From an uncultured Ruminococcus sp. (GTDB taxonomy: Bacteria; Bacillota; Clostridia; Oscillospirales; Ruminococcaceae): a stretch of DNA of 57,098 nt. The notes beneath the pieces were generated by a model that did no database searches, had not been told where the DNA came from, and worked only from the letters and a program-made list of their open reading frames with translations. The stretch spans positions 1 through 57,098 of the forward strand of contig CAJTWQ010000006.1 in the NCBI GenBank assembly GCA_910579835.1. Reading direction: 5' to 3'. Within the stretch, counting starts at the first letter, position 1. Each line of letters opens with the position of its first letter. This document shows positions 1 through 8,436 of the stretch, piece after piece. A program made the position numbers and the translations under genes.

Positions 1-1
1 G

Positions 2-1288
2 CATATTTCAGCTCAGGGAATTATAAACGGCGATGTTTCAGGAAACAATGACGGACTTACAAATTATGATGCACTGTTTATACAGAAATCGCTGATAGGA
101 TTGGAAACTCTGCCGGAGATAGAATATTATCCCTCTGACATAGTGACAACAACCACTACAGATCCGCGATATTTCGCTCTTGATCAGACGTGGGAAATGG
201 GGGTCAGCGAGAACTACAATGAGGGCTTTGCGAGGGACGGATATGTAAATCTTGACAATGTTGTGGACAGTAATATTACATGGACTGTTAATGTAGCTCA
301 GGACGGAAATTATCTCGTTACATTTAAAGTTGCCAATGGTACGGATACTGACAGAAAAATGAAGATTATTGTAAACGGCAATGCAGATTCTTATTGGATG
401 CAGTCCTTTACCGGTACAGGCAGCTGGACAACATGGGGCGAAAGAGGTATTGTGCTTCCCCTTAAATCCGGAATAAATACGATAAAGCTTGTTTCGGCAA
501 CAGAGGGAGGCGGTCCGAATTTTGACTATCTGACATTACAGCTTACCGACGAACCTATCGCTGAGACATATGATCCGTCACAGAACCAGGATCCTGTTGA
601 TACAAACAAGCCTGTTATTTATATCGCTGGTGATTCTACTGTGCAGAGTTACAGGGCAAGCTATGCTCCACAGCAAGGCTGGGGTTATTATCTCCAAGAT
701 TACTTCAAAGACAATGTAACTGTTTCCAATCATGCGCTGGCCGGAAGAAGCTCCAAAAGCTTCTACGATCAGGGAAGATATCAGACCATAGTTGACAATC
801 TTAAAGCAGGAGATTTTGTTATGATTCAGTTTGCAATCAACGATTCCGCCGCAAACAATGCTGAAAGATATGCTCCTGTATGCGGAAATGCTGATAATCC
901 AGCTGACGGTTCTTACGAATGGTATATGACGGAATTTATTAAATTAGCTCAGGCAAAGGGCGCAACTCCTATTCTGGTGACTACTGTTATCGGCATGAAA
1001 TCCTATTCCGGCGGAAAGTTTGTCAACAGCTACGGAAATTACTGCGATGCCTGCAAAAAGCTGGCTTCAAAGTACAATATTCCCTGTATCGACCTGAATT
1101 CATTAATGGTGAGTCATTACAATTCTGTTGGTTATAACACCGCTAAAAGTTATCATCTTATGGGTGCTGTGGAGGGTTCTACAGACGGTACGCATTTCTG
1201 TGAAAGGGGAGCGAATATCGTTGCCGGAATCATCGCCAATGCTGTAAAGGATCAGAAAATTGCAGGATTGACTGAGTTTACAAAGTAA
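2..1288 (+). CDS. Secreted dockerin / CBM / SGNH-type acetylesterase (5' end outside window)
   Basis: The frame is open from base 2, so the gene begins upstream; the first internal ATG (101) is not its start. In order it shows the second half of a type I dockerin (NGDVSGNNDGLTNYDALFIQ, bases about 26-90), a Thr-rich linker, a beta-sandwich resembling CBM6/CBM35 (about bases 165-545), and an SGNH hydrolase (about 610-1285) with block I GDSTV, block III FAINDS and the catalytic Asp/His block DGTHF. GDSTV with this layout resembles CE12 rhamnogalacturonan acetylesterases, so pectin deacetylation is the likely role. The dockerin is internal, not C-terminal. Family fairly sure, substrate inferred. 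Confidence 0.85.
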   Translation, partial: HISAQGIINGDVSGNNDGLTNYDALFIQKSLIGLETLPEIEYYPSDIVTTTTTDPRYFALDQTWEMGVSENYNEGFARDGYVNLDNVVDSNITWTVNVAQDGNYLVTFKVANGTDTDRKMKIIVNGNADSYWMQSFTGTGSWTTWGERGIVLPLKSGINTIKLVSATEGGGPNFDYLTLQLTDEPIAETYDPSQNQDPVDTNKPVIYIAGDSTVQSYRASYAPQQGWGYYLQDYFKDNVTVSNHALAGRSSKSFYDQGRYQTIVDNLKAGDFVMIQFAINDSAANNAERYAPVCGNADNPADGSYEWYMTEFIKLAQAKGATPILVTTVIGMKSYSGGKFVNSYGNYCDACKKLASKYNIPCIDLNSLMVSHYNSVGYNTAKSYHLMGAVEGSTDGTHFCERGANIVAGIIANAVKDQKIAGLTEFTK

Positions 1289-1320
1289 AAAAGAGGGGGA
1301 ATAATTTCCCCCTCTTTTTT
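1287..1320. terminator. Bidirectional intrinsic terminator
   Basis: A near-perfect hairpin (AAGAGGGGGA / TCCCCCTCTT) has an A-run on one side and a T-run on the other. It lies between the convergent esterase gene and the 1325 gene and can serve both. Confidence 0.9.
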
Positions 1321-1324
1321 ACTT

Positions 1325-1990
1325 TTATATGTCTATATTATCAAAGATTTCGGTTTGCTTCTTCAAATCGGATAAGGCGCCGAGAATTACTTTCCAATCA
1401 TCGTCTTTCAGCTTTACAACAATACATTTGGTTTTGTATTTTTTGCTTCCTGCTTTAAAGCGAATCTCATACTCATATCCCTTTTCAACTTTAATATCAG
1501 ACTTGCTTCCGATTAAAGTTGCATAGATATTATATACCTTTTGGATAAGCTTCAGATCATCCTTTTTGATTTTCTTTCCCGGTTTTACGCCGCTGAAAGT
1601 TGTTTTGCTGCCGAGAAGTTTTATGTTCAAGATATCTTTCGAAATTTCATCATTCATGGTAGACTGAATCAATTCGTTTTTGCCAATATCGTCCGGGAAC
1701 ATAAGCTCACAAAGCTTATCCGTATCCTTTTCGTTTATCAGAACCTTTCCGAATTCGCGAGCTGCCTTGTAGGGAGCAATGTGGGGAATAACAGCGGCAA
1801 TAATTATGCCGATAATTACCAGAACAGTGATAACTGCTGCAAGGGAGACCTTTTTCTTCGGCGGCGTAGCAATAGGCGGAAGCTCCGGCTGCGTATCCGG
1901 AATTTGTCCGTATTGTCCATATTGTCCGTACTGATTAGGCTGTTCTGTCTGTCCCTGAGGGTTTGTGTTTTTGCTGTTGATGTCGTCCAT
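1325..1990 (-). CDS. Membrane-anchored protein of unknown function (paralogue of the 2125 gene)
   Basis: 221 aa. A Gln/Asn/Tyr/Gly-rich N-terminus and a Pro patch come before a single membrane helix (about residues 48-68), followed by an extracytoplasmic Lys-rich domain. A longer start exists 12 nt upstream (2002), but that ATG lies on top of the GGAGG (1996-2000), which sits 5 nt before the ATG at 1990, so 1990 was chosen. The C-terminal pattern of KGYEYEIRFKAG, a basic strand and DDDWKVI is shared with the neighbour at 2125, which points to tandem duplication. I do not recognise the domain; its size and position recall DUF4878/lumazine-binding-like extracellular domains, but that is a guess. 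Confidence 0.75.
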   Translation of the reverse strand: MDDINSKNTNPQGQTEQPNQYGQYGQYGQIPDTQPELPPIATPPKKKVSLAAVITVLVIIGIIIAAVIPHIAPYKAAREFGKVLINEKDTDKLCELMFPDDIGKNELIQSTMNDEISKDILNIKLLGSKTTFSGVKPGKKIKKDDLKLIQKVYNIYATLIGSKSDIKVEKGYEYEIRFKAGSKKYKTKCIVVKLKDDDWKVILGALSDLKKQTEIFDNIDI

Positions 1991-2041
1991 ATAAACCTCC
2001 ATTTTTTGCAGATAATCTGCACTTTTTATCTTATAGATTAT

Positions 2042-2070
2042 ATTTTATCACAAAATCAACACAATGTCAA
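2042..2070 (-). promoter_or_regulatory. Sigma-A promoter for the 1325 gene
   Basis: On the minus strand TTGACA (2065-2070), a 17-bp spacer and TAAAAT (2042-2047). Both the boxes and the TTTTGTGA before the -10 recur in the promoter of the paralogue at 2125. Confidence 0.85.
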
Positions 2071-2078
2071 GGAAAATA

Positions 2079-2110
2079 TAAAAAATATCCGGAGTTTTTA
2101 CACTCCGGAT
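2079..2110 (-). terminator. Terminator of the 2125 gene
   Basis: Nine-bp stem ATCCGGAGT/ACTCCGGAT (2087-2095 with 2102-2110), followed on the minus strand by a T-rich run. It lies just before the next gene's -35 box, so the two paralogues are separate transcripts. Confidence 0.8.
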
Positions 2111-2124
2111 CAATTTGTTTTTAA

Positions 2125-2847
2125 TTAGAAATCGAAATCATCATCAAAATAATCGTCCAAGTCGATATCGCTCTCGCCCATTGATTCAAGTCTATCGGCA
2201 TCTTTGTCAATTACTTTCCAACCATTACCCTTTACCTTTACAACGCAGATTTTCCTTGTTGTAGATTTTGTTTCACCGTCATACTTTCCCTTTAATTTAA
2301 TCTTAAATTCGTATCCTTTTTTTACTTCGATATCATCATCAACATCGTAAGTCTTTGCCTGTGTCTTGAAATACAGCTTAGCACCCTTAAGTGCCTTTTT
2401 GTTCAACTCCTTGCCTTTCTTGACGCTCTTGACTTTAACCTTGATATCGTTGTCTTTCATGTCTTCGATAGACTCTTTAAAATCATCTTTATCGTCATCA
2501 AAATCGTCGTCTTTTTTGTATTCTTTATATGCATCATCAAGCATTGTTACCTTTGTAACAGACTTAAAACCATTCTTCTTCAGAATATTCTTAGCGTATT
2601 TATTAGCCGCACCCTTAGCTCCCATATGACCGCCCAAGAAAACAATAACAATTACCAAAACGATAAATGCAACAATAGCTCCAATGATAACGCTCTTGTT
2701 CTTTTTAACGTGCTCCATTGCCTCATTAAAGCCTCCGTCAAGCGGATTGCCAGTCGGTGCAGCCGCCTGCTGATTACCGGGGCAAGTAGGATTAGGACAA
2801 GTTTCTCCGTCGGGATACTCTGTTCCACAGTGTTTGCAAAATGCCAT
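2125..2847 (-). CDS. Zinc-ribbon membrane protein of unknown function
   Basis: 240 aa. The N-terminus is a small zinc ribbon (CKHCG, then CPNPTCPG), followed by a membrane helix at about residues 52-72, a long Lys/Asp-rich stretch, and the same C-terminal domain as the 1325 protein (KKGYEFKIKLKG ... NGWKVID). GGAGG (2857-2861) supports the start. A cytoplasmic zinc ribbon joined through one helix to an outside domain is a common layout of Firmicute proteins of unknown function. The tail is very acidic (repeated Asp-Asp). Gene model secure, function unknown. Confidence 0.8.
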   Translation of the reverse strand: MAFCKHCGTEYPDGETCPNPTCPGNQQAAAPTGNPLDGGFNEAMEHVKKNKSVIIGAIVAFIVLVIVIVFLGGHMGAKGAANKYAKNILKKNGFKSVTKVTMLDDAYKEYKKDDDFDDDKDDFKESIEDMKDNDIKVKVKSVKKGKELNKKALKGAKLYFKTQAKTYDVDDDIEVKKGYEFKIKLKGKYDGETKSTTRKICVVKVKGNGWKVIDKDADRLESMGESDIDLDDYFDDDFDF

Positions 2848-2881
2848 AATAATAAACCTCCAATAATTTTATTTCGTGATT

Positions 2882-2910
2882 ATTTTATCACAAAACTTTC
2901 ACATTGTCAA
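2882..2910 (-). promoter_or_regulatory. Sigma-A promoter for the 2125 gene
   Basis: TTGACA (2905-2910), 17-bp spacer, TAAAAT (2882-2887) on the minus strand; nearly the same as the promoter at 2042-2070. Confidence 0.85.
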
Positions 2911-3003
2911 GATGCTGAGGTCATATTTCCCAATATTTCGGGCAAATTCAGCAGTTTACATAAAATAGTGATATTTATTTGCTTTTATTGGTTAAGTTTT
3001 AGT

Positions 3004-3019
3004 ATATGCATATGCATAT
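3004..3019. repeat. 16-bp perfect palindrome
   Basis: ATATGCATATGCATAT is its own reverse complement. It overlaps a weak plus-strand -10 (TATATG, 3003-3008, with TTGCTT 18 bp upstream) and lies 44 bp before a small ORF, so it could be an operator. Simple AT-rich repetition is the alternative. Confidence 0.5.
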
Positions 3020-3062
3020 TTTAATCTGTCGGGGAAAAAATAATCAGACGGAGGTGATTTTT

Positions 3063-3161
3063 ATGCATGAGGATGACACAAAAATTTATGTTCCCACAAG
3101 CTCTGAGCCTGCCGAAATACCGGAAAATGAAACGGATGATGTCAGGATCTTTTCCGGCTGA
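3063..3161 (+). CDS. Small acidic ORF, 32 aa
   Basis: The ATG at 3063 is preceded by GGAGGTGA (3050-3057), as strong a ribosome-binding site as any in the window. The peptide is acidic and hydrophilic, beginning MHEDDTKIYVP and ending RIFSG, with no membrane segment. The last 20 bases overlap the 3' end of the convergent znuB-like gene. No family recognised; the start signal, not similarity, is the evidence. Confidence 0.45.
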   Translation: MHEDDTKIYVPTSSEPAEIPENETDDVRIFSG

Positions 3162-3975
3162 CTGTTCCGGCAATACTGAAACATAGGAAAAAGAACACAT
3201 TTACAATGACAATGCTTGCGCCGGGAGCCGTGTTAAACAACAGGGAAATAAACATCCCTACAAGAAAACTGACAACAGAAACGGTTCCCGCTGTAAGCAC
3301 AACGCCTTTAAAACTATGACATATCCGCATTGCTGTAAGAGTCGGGATAACGATAAGACTGGAGATAAGCAAAGCTCCCATCATCATCATTCCGAGCACT
3401 ACAGTCACAGCCGTAAGCACAGCGAAAATCATATTGTATATTCCGGCGTTCACTCCGGTAGCACGGGCAAAGTTTTCATCAAAAGTAACGGAAAAAATCC
3501 GGTTATAAAGGAATATAAACGCCGATATGACAATAACCGAAAGCGTCACGCTGAGAATAACGTCGCTTTTGCTCATGGCAAGAATGCTTCCGAACATATA
3601 ATGACTTACATCGTTTGTAATGCCTGCTTTGGACGATACAAGAATACCCACCGCAAGAGCCGTGGTAGAAAACAAGGCGATTGCTGAATCTCCGCTGAAC
3701 CTGCTGTTTTCACTGAGACGCAGAAGTATAAACGCCGCAACTATCACCACCGGCAGCGCAACCTTTAAAGGAGCAAGGTTCATTACTGCTGCCACGGACA
3801 GCGCACCGTAGCCAATATGAGAAAGTCCGTCACCGATCATGGAATATCGTTTCAGCACAAGTGTCACGCCAAGCAGAGAGGAGCAGATCGTAACTGCAAG
3901 TCCTCCGATAAGAGCCGGAAGAAGTATTGCTCCGAAAAATTCGGGAGTAAACATTAACCTGATATTTTCTGTCAT
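3142..3975 (-). CDS. znuB: Metal ABC transporter permease (ZnuB/MntB type)
   Basis: 277 aa integral membrane protein of the ABC-3 family with about eight hydrophobic segments. It should carry Zn2+ or Mn2+ across the membrane with the ATPase at 3980 and the binding protein at 4681. GGAG 9 nt upstream supports the ATG. It is the last gene of a four-gene operon, 4 nt after the ATPase gene. The His-rich partner and Fur-family regulator favour zinc; manganese cannot be excluded. Confidence 0.9.
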   Translation of the reverse strand: MTENIRLMFTPEFFGAILLPALIGGLAVTICSSLLGVTLVLKRYSMIGDGLSHIGYGALSVAAVMNLAPLKVALPVVIVAAFILLRLSENSRFSGDSAIALFSTTALAVGILVSSKAGITNDVSHYMFGSILAMSKSDVILSVTLSVIVISAFIFLYNRIFSVTFDENFARATGVNAGIYNMIFAVLTAVTVVLGMMMMGALLISSLIVIPTLTAMRICHSFKGVVLTAGTVSVVSFLVGMFISLLFNTAPGASIVIVNVFFFLCFSIAGTVSRKRS

Positions 3976-3979
3976 ATTT

Positions 3980-4684
3980 TCAATCTCCTATAAATCGGCT
4001 GCTTATGTGGGAATTTGCATATTCCTCCGGCGTGCCGAAAAAGCTGTGATCATTGCTGCAAAGACAGAGAATTTTATTTGCGCATTCCAATGATCTGACC
4101 ACGTCATGAGTGACCATAATAACGGTCATTCCGTCCTTTTTATTAAGGTTGTCAATAAGTCTGTACATTTCCTCCGCCGCTGTAGGATCGAGTCCGGTGA
4201 CGGGCTCGTCCAACAGAAGAAGCTTCCTGGCGGCGCACATGGCACGGGCAAGGAACATACGCTGCTGCTGTCCTCCTGAAAGCTCGCGGCAGCTTCTGTC
4301 TGCAAGACAGGAAACACCAAGACGTTCCATAGCATTACGGGCGACTTCCTTTTCCTTTGAGGAATAAAACGGGCGTAGTCCCCTGCGGTTAAGACAGCCG
4401 GAAATAACCACTTCAGCCACTGTTGCCGGAAATCCTGCCGTAAGACTGGTATGCTGCGGAAGATAACCAATATCTGATGTTTTAAGTCCGTCTCCGAGAA
4501 TTATTTTGCCGCTGTCGGGAGATTTTATTCCCAATAGACATTTTACAAGTGTGCTCTTGCCGGATCCGTTTTCGCCCAGTATACAGAGATAATCCCCCTC
4601 GTTAAGGGAAAAGCTCAGTCCGCTGATAACATTGGAGCCGTCATAGCTCGCGGCGAGTGTGACGCATTCAAGTATATTTTTCAC
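3980..4684 (-). CDS. znuC: Metal ABC transporter ATP-binding protein (ZnuC type)
   Basis: 234 aa. Walker A GENGSGKST, signature LSGGQQQR, Walker B LLLLDEP, and a switch His in VTHD. It starts with GTG at 4684, sharing GTGA with the stop of the binding-protein gene; GGAGG lies 7 nt upstream inside that gene, so translation is probably coupled. It powers the permease at 3142. The family is clear; metal specificity is inferred from the operon. Confidence 0.92.
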   Translation of the reverse strand: MKNILECVTLAASYDGSNVISGLSFSLNEGDYLCILGENGSGKSTLVKCLLGIKSPDSGKIILGDGLKTSDIGYLPQHTSLTAGFPATVAEVVISGCLNRRGLRPFYSSKEKEVARNAMERLGVSCLADRSCRELSGGQQQRMFLARAMCAARKLLLLDEPVTGLDPTAAEEMYRLIDNLNKKDGMTVIMVTHDVVRSLECANKILCLCSNDHSFFGTPEEYANSHISSRFIGD

Positions 4685-5664
4685 GAGAGAGCCTCCTTCA
4701 AATTTTTGAGATTTTCATACATAAGATCAATGTAAGTAACGCCGTTTTTAAAATCATCTTTGGTGACGTTATGGCATGAATTAAGGGGGAGCATCGTTGC
4801 GCCCGTGGCTTCACAAAGTTTTTCCGCCAGCTTTTTTGTAGAAAATTCCAGATAAAATACGGTATTAGCGTTATGCGCTTTAATCTCGTCAATAAGAAAC
4901 GCCATAGTATAGACGGATGGCTCTGATTCGGAGCTGCATCCGCTGAATGCCGCAAAATATTCAAGACCATACTCATGAGCAAGATAACGGAAAGGAAATC
5001 TGTCTCCAATTATAATAACGTTATTTTTCGCATTTTCGGCTGCTCCACTAAAATCCGCATCAAGCTGTTCCAAACGATATATATAATTGTTTCCTCGGTT
5101 CCTGTAAAGTTTAGCATTTTCGCTGTATTTTTCACAAAGAACCTCCTCTACAGCCCTGACGCAGCGTACTGCATTTTCCGGAGATGTCCAGATATGACCG
5201 TCCGCTTCGTTTTCACTGACTTCTGTGCCATTTTCCTCATGATCATGTTCGTGGTGGTGATGATCGTGACCGTCCGGTGATGCTCCTGCCACGACTTCTT
5301 CTTCAAGAAGTTCAGCATAGTCAAAAAGGCGGATTACAGTCATTGAATCGTTATCAACGGTATCGAGGATCTTGTCTGCCCACACTTCATCCTCGCCGCC
5401 AATGTATATAAAAACATCGCAGTTCTGGATCTGAGCTATATCTTTCGGTGCAGGCTCATAGGAATGTGCCTCTGCTCCGGCAGTGAGAAGCATAGTTATA
5501 TCGGCTGTATCTCCGGCTACAGCCCGTGCAAAGTCATAGGGAGGAAAACAGGTTGTGACGATCGAAATTTTTCGATTTCTTTTTTTCTCCGCAGGAGCAC
5601 ATCCGCACAGAACAGCCGTTATCATCAAGACTAGAGCAAAAATCAGGCAAACGAAGCGTCTCAT
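4681..5664 (-). CDS. znuA: Zinc-binding lipoprotein (ZnuA/AdcA-type)
   Basis: 327 aa. Signal peptide with a lipobox-like end (LCGCAP), then a cluster A-I solute-binding fold. A His-rich loop (HDHHHHEHDHEE, about residues 134-145) is typical of zinc rather than manganese binding proteins. It captures metal outside the cell and delivers it to the permease at 3142. The start ATG shares ATGA with the stop of the regulator gene. Confidence 0.92.
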   Translation of the reverse strand: MRRFVCLIFALVLMITAVLCGCAPAEKKRNRKISIVTTCFPPYDFARAVAGDTADITMLLTAGAEAHSYEPAPKDIAQIQNCDVFIYIGGEDEVWADKILDTVDNDSMTVIRLFDYAELLEEEVVAGASPDGHDHHHHEHDHEENGTEVSENEADGHIWTSPENAVRCVRAVEEVLCEKYSENAKLYRNRGNNYIYRLEQLDADFSGAAENAKNNVIIIGDRFPFRYLAHEYGLEYFAAFSGCSSESEPSVYTMAFLIDEIKAHNANTVFYLEFSTKKLAEKLCEATGATMLPLNSCHNVTKDDFKNGVTYIDLMYENLKNLKEALS

Positions 5665-6080
5665 GTGGCGTCCTCCCGGCAGCGGTCACATATGCCATAA
5701 AAAACCGTCATAGAAGTATCAACCGAAAAACCGTGATGTTCAAGAATATGCCTGTTTATTTCAGTAAGACGGGCACAGTCGGTGTGAATAAGACGACCGC
5801 AGCTTTTGCATTTAAGATGAAAATGCTGACGGCATTCGCTGCTGTTGTCAACGTACTGATAGCAGGCTCCTGTTTTACCATCAATCGTATATTTTCGGAC
5901 AATCCCCTGTTCAACAAGTCTGTCAAGCTGTCGGTAAATAGTAGCCGTGCCCACGGGAGTTCCTTCTGCCGCAAGATATGCACTTATGCCGGTTACATTG
6001 GTATGCTCATTCTTATTTGTAATAAGATATGACAAAAGCATTTCCTTTTGTTTTGTATTATATCCTGAATCATTCTTCAT
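5661..6080 (-). CDS. zur: Fur-family metalloregulator (probably Zur)
   Basis: 139 aa. N-terminal winged helix (YLAAEGTPVGTATIYRQLDR) and dimerisation domain with two structural-zinc pairs (CKSCG and CDRC) and the His-rich FHLKC region. First gene of the metal-uptake operon, behind a Fur-type operator just after the promoter, so it probably represses its own operon when metal is plentiful. Fur and PerR are possible from sequence alone; the Znu-type genes favour Zur. Confidence 0.85.
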   Translation of the reverse strand: MKNDSGYNTKQKEMLLSYLITNKNEHTNVTGISAYLAAEGTPVGTATIYRQLDRLVEQGIVRKYTIDGKTGACYQYVDNSSECRQHFHLKCKSCGRLIHTDCARLTEINRHILEHHGFSVDTSMTVFYGICDRCREDAT

Positions 6081-6095
6081 TTTTATCTCCTAATT

Positions 6096-6110
6096 TGAAA
6101 ATGATTTTCA
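6096..6110. promoter_or_regulatory. Fur/Zur-type operator
   Basis: TGAAAATGATTTTCA is a perfect 7-1-7 inverted repeat, the geometry of Fur, Zur and PerR boxes. It begins about 8 bp after the -10 box, so bound repressor would cover the transcription start; the regulator's ATG is 15 bp further on. Confidence 0.85.
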
Positions 6111-6117
6111 TTTTTAA

Positions 6118-6146
6118 ATTATATCATATTTACAACGGCTTGTCAA
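6118..6146 (-). promoter_or_regulatory. Promoter of the zur-znuACB operon
   Basis: TTGACA (6141-6146), 17 bp, TATAAT (6118-6123): full consensus, fitting a strong promoter held down by the operator next to it. Confidence 0.9.
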
Positions 6147-6209
6147 GGGAAAAAGCATTTGTTTTCTGAACACAAAAAATTCAAATGCTAACTGGCGAAG
6201 AAATAAAAA

Positions 6210-6230
6210 AGAGCGGTTCTGTACCGCTCT
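6210..6230 (-). terminator. Terminator downstream of hflX
   Basis: Stem AGAGCGGT/ACCGCTCT with a 5-nt loop, followed on the minus strand by TTTTTTA. About 67 nt after the hflX stop. Confidence 0.8.
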
Positions 6231-6297
6231 CAATCAAGAAAAATTTTGTAAAGATACATTTTAGAACCTAACTGCATATGAGACATGTGACAGTATA

Positions 6298-7545
6298 TTA
6301 TATAAGATACTGCTCTGCTTCCATGATAAGCTTTATATCCACTAAAGCATCTGTTATTGTGCCGTTTTCGCTGAACTCTTCTGAGAAGATTTTACCTTCC
6401 TCCCGAATCTTTCCGGCAAACCCAGCTTTTTCATAAGGAATCAGCAGCCGCATTCTCCGAGCTGTTACCGGCAGATTTTTTGCAATACACTCAAGCAATC
6501 TGTCAAATCCAAGCTGTTCCCGCGCGCTTATCAATACAGTAGAATCGTCCTCAAAAACCGTATCGGCATCCGGTGCAATATCCAACTTGTTCATTACGTT
6601 GATTTTCGGTATATCAATACAGCCAAGTTCTAATAGCAGTTTCTCGGTTACTGCCGCTTGTTCCTGTCTTTCTGGAGAGGAAAGATCCTGTACATTTAAG
6701 ATGAGGTCAGCCGAAGCTGCCTCCTCAAGCGTTGATTTAAACGCTTCTACCAGATTATGCGGTAAGCGCCTTATAAGCCCAACCGTATCAATAAGCATAA
6801 TACTTCGTCCGTCAGGCAGTTCAATTGATCGTGAAGTTGTATCGAGTGTTGCAAAAAGCTTGTTTTCTGCCAGAACTCCGGCATCCGTCAAGGCATTAAG
6901 CAGAGTGGATTTGCCTACATTTGTATATCCTACAATTGCTGCACAGAGGATTCCGTCTTTCTTTCGGCGTGACCGCGAAAAATTACGATGCTTTTTTAGT
7001 TCTTCAAGTTCGGATTCCAGATAAGATATGCGTTTTCGGATATGACGTTTATCCGTCTCCAACTTCGTTTCACCAGGACCTCTCGTGCCGATACCGCCTC
7101 CAAGGCGTGAAAGAAATTTACCCATTCCGGTAAGTCGAGGTAGGCGGTATTTTTGCTGTGCAAGCTCTACTTGTAATTTTCCCTCTTTAGTTCGTGCACG
7201 CTGAGCAAAAATATCCAGTATCAGAGTCGTTCGGTCTATCACTCGTATATCAAGGATATCCTCAATATTTCGCACCTGAATACCCGTAAGCTCATGATCA
7301 AAAATCACAAGCTCAGCGTCATAAATATTAAGTTCATTTTTCAGTTCCTCTAAGCGTCCGCTGCCCATGCATGTTGCCGGATCATAAGCAGGACGCTTCT
7401 GAATTACTGTGCCTGCTACCTCCGCTCCGGCAGTTGCGGCAAGCTCTTCCAGTTCATGGATAGAGGCTTCGGCATCAAATTCGCCGGTATCAACGCAGGC
7501 AAGAACAGCTTTGACAGGAATATTTTCAGTTTTATTTTCGTACAT
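6298..7545 (-). CDS. hflX: Ribosome-associated GTPase HflX
   Basis: 415 aa. N-terminal HflX domain with the glycine-rich GGGIGTRGPGETKLE segment, a coiled linker, then the G domain: P-loop GYTNVGKSTLLNAL, DTVGLIRRLP (G3) and NKLD (G4). HflX splits stalled or stressed ribosomes. The start lies 9 nt after the hslO stop, and the gene closes the group lipoprotein-methyltransferase-hslO-hflX. Two stress genes side by side suit shared expression. Confidence 0.95.
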   Translation of the reverse strand: MYENKTENIPVKAVLACVDTGEFDAEASIHELEELAATAGAEVAGTVIQKRPAYDPATCMGSGRLEELKNELNIYDAELVIFDHELTGIQVRNIEDILDIRVIDRTTLILDIFAQRARTKEGKLQVELAQQKYRLPRLTGMGKFLSRLGGGIGTRGPGETKLETDKRHIRKRISYLESELEELKKHRNFSRSRRKKDGILCAAIVGYTNVGKSTLLNALTDAGVLAENKLFATLDTTSRSIELPDGRSIMLIDTVGLIRRLPHNLVEAFKSTLEEAASADLILNVQDLSSPERQEQAAVTEKLLLELGCIDIPKINVMNKLDIAPDADTVFEDDSTVLISAREQLGFDRLLECIAKNLPVTARRMRLLIPYEKAGFAGKIREEGKIFSEEFSENGTITDALVDIKLIMEAEQYLI

Positions 7546-7554
7546 GGCAGCTCC

Positions 7555-8424
7555 TTATTTTATAAGATTTTCAATTTCTTCCGGTGCAAAAATATATTTT
7601 TTTCCGCAGAAATGGCAGCAGACTTCCGTATTTTTCCCCTCCGCAGCCATTTCACGAAGATCGTCCTTACCGATGCTTATGAGGATTCTCTCCGTTCTTT
7701 CACGACTGCAATCACAGTAATACTTCGGTGAAGCTGTGTCAAGCTCGTTGGGTTCAAGTCCGTCAAGAAGCATTTCAGCAATATTTTCCGGCGGTACCCC
7801 ATCGTCAAGAAGCTTTGAAATTGGCGGCATACAGGCAATATTTTTTTCAATTATGTCAATACAACTTTCATCCGCAAACGGCAGCAGCTGTACTAAAAAT
7901 CCTCCGGCTGACCTGACAGTTAAATCGGGATTCACCAAAACCCCCAGACTGCACACCGTGGGTATCTGCTCGCTTACAGCGTAATAATTTGCAATATCCT
8001 CGGCAATTTCACCAGAAACAAGAGGGATTACTCCCACATACGGCTCTTTCAGCCCCATATCCCTAACAACGGAAAGATTTCCCTCACGTCCTACAGCACC
8101 TCCAACGTCAAGCTTTCCCTGAGCATTAAGCGGGAGCTCGACCACAGTATTGGTTACACTGCTTTTTACGTTTCCCCTACTGTCGGCAACAGCAACAAGA
8201 AGCCCGGCAGGACCTCCTCCATCTACACGCAGAGTAATACTGTCGTCATCACCTTTAAGCATGTATCCCATAAGCGAAGCCGCTATAGTCAACCTTCCGA
8301 GACCAGCTGTAATTACAGCCGATGTTTTGTGGATCTTTTCTATTTCTGATACGATATCCTTAGCGTCAAGAACCTCTGCAAATGCAGATCCATCCGCCGA
8401 TATTGCCCTGTATAATTTACCCAT
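7555..8424 (-). CDS. hslO: Hsp33 redox-regulated chaperone
   Basis: 289 aa, normal length. C-terminal redox switch intact: CDC near residue 236 and CHFC near residue 268, the four cysteines that bind zinc when reduced. Oxidation releases zinc and turns the protein into a holdase. Twelve nt separate it from the methyltransferase gene and 9 nt from hflX. An intact switch in an obligate anaerobe suggests a role on oxygen exposure. Confidence 0.95.
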   Translation of the reverse strand: MGKLYRAISADGSAFAEVLDAKDIVSEIEKIHKTSAVITAGLGRLTIAASLMGYMLKGDDDSITLRVDGGGPAGLLVAVADSRGNVKSSVTNTVVELPLNAQGKLDVGGAVGREGNLSVVRDMGLKEPYVGVIPLVSGEIAEDIANYYAVSEQIPTVCSLGVLVNPDLTVRSAGGFLVQLLPFADESCIDIIEKNIACMPPISKLLDDGVPPENIAEMLLDGLEPNELDTASPKYYCDCSRERTERILISIGKDDLREMAAEGKNTEVCCHFCGKKYIFAPEEIENLIK

Positions 8425-8436
8425 TATAATATCCTT

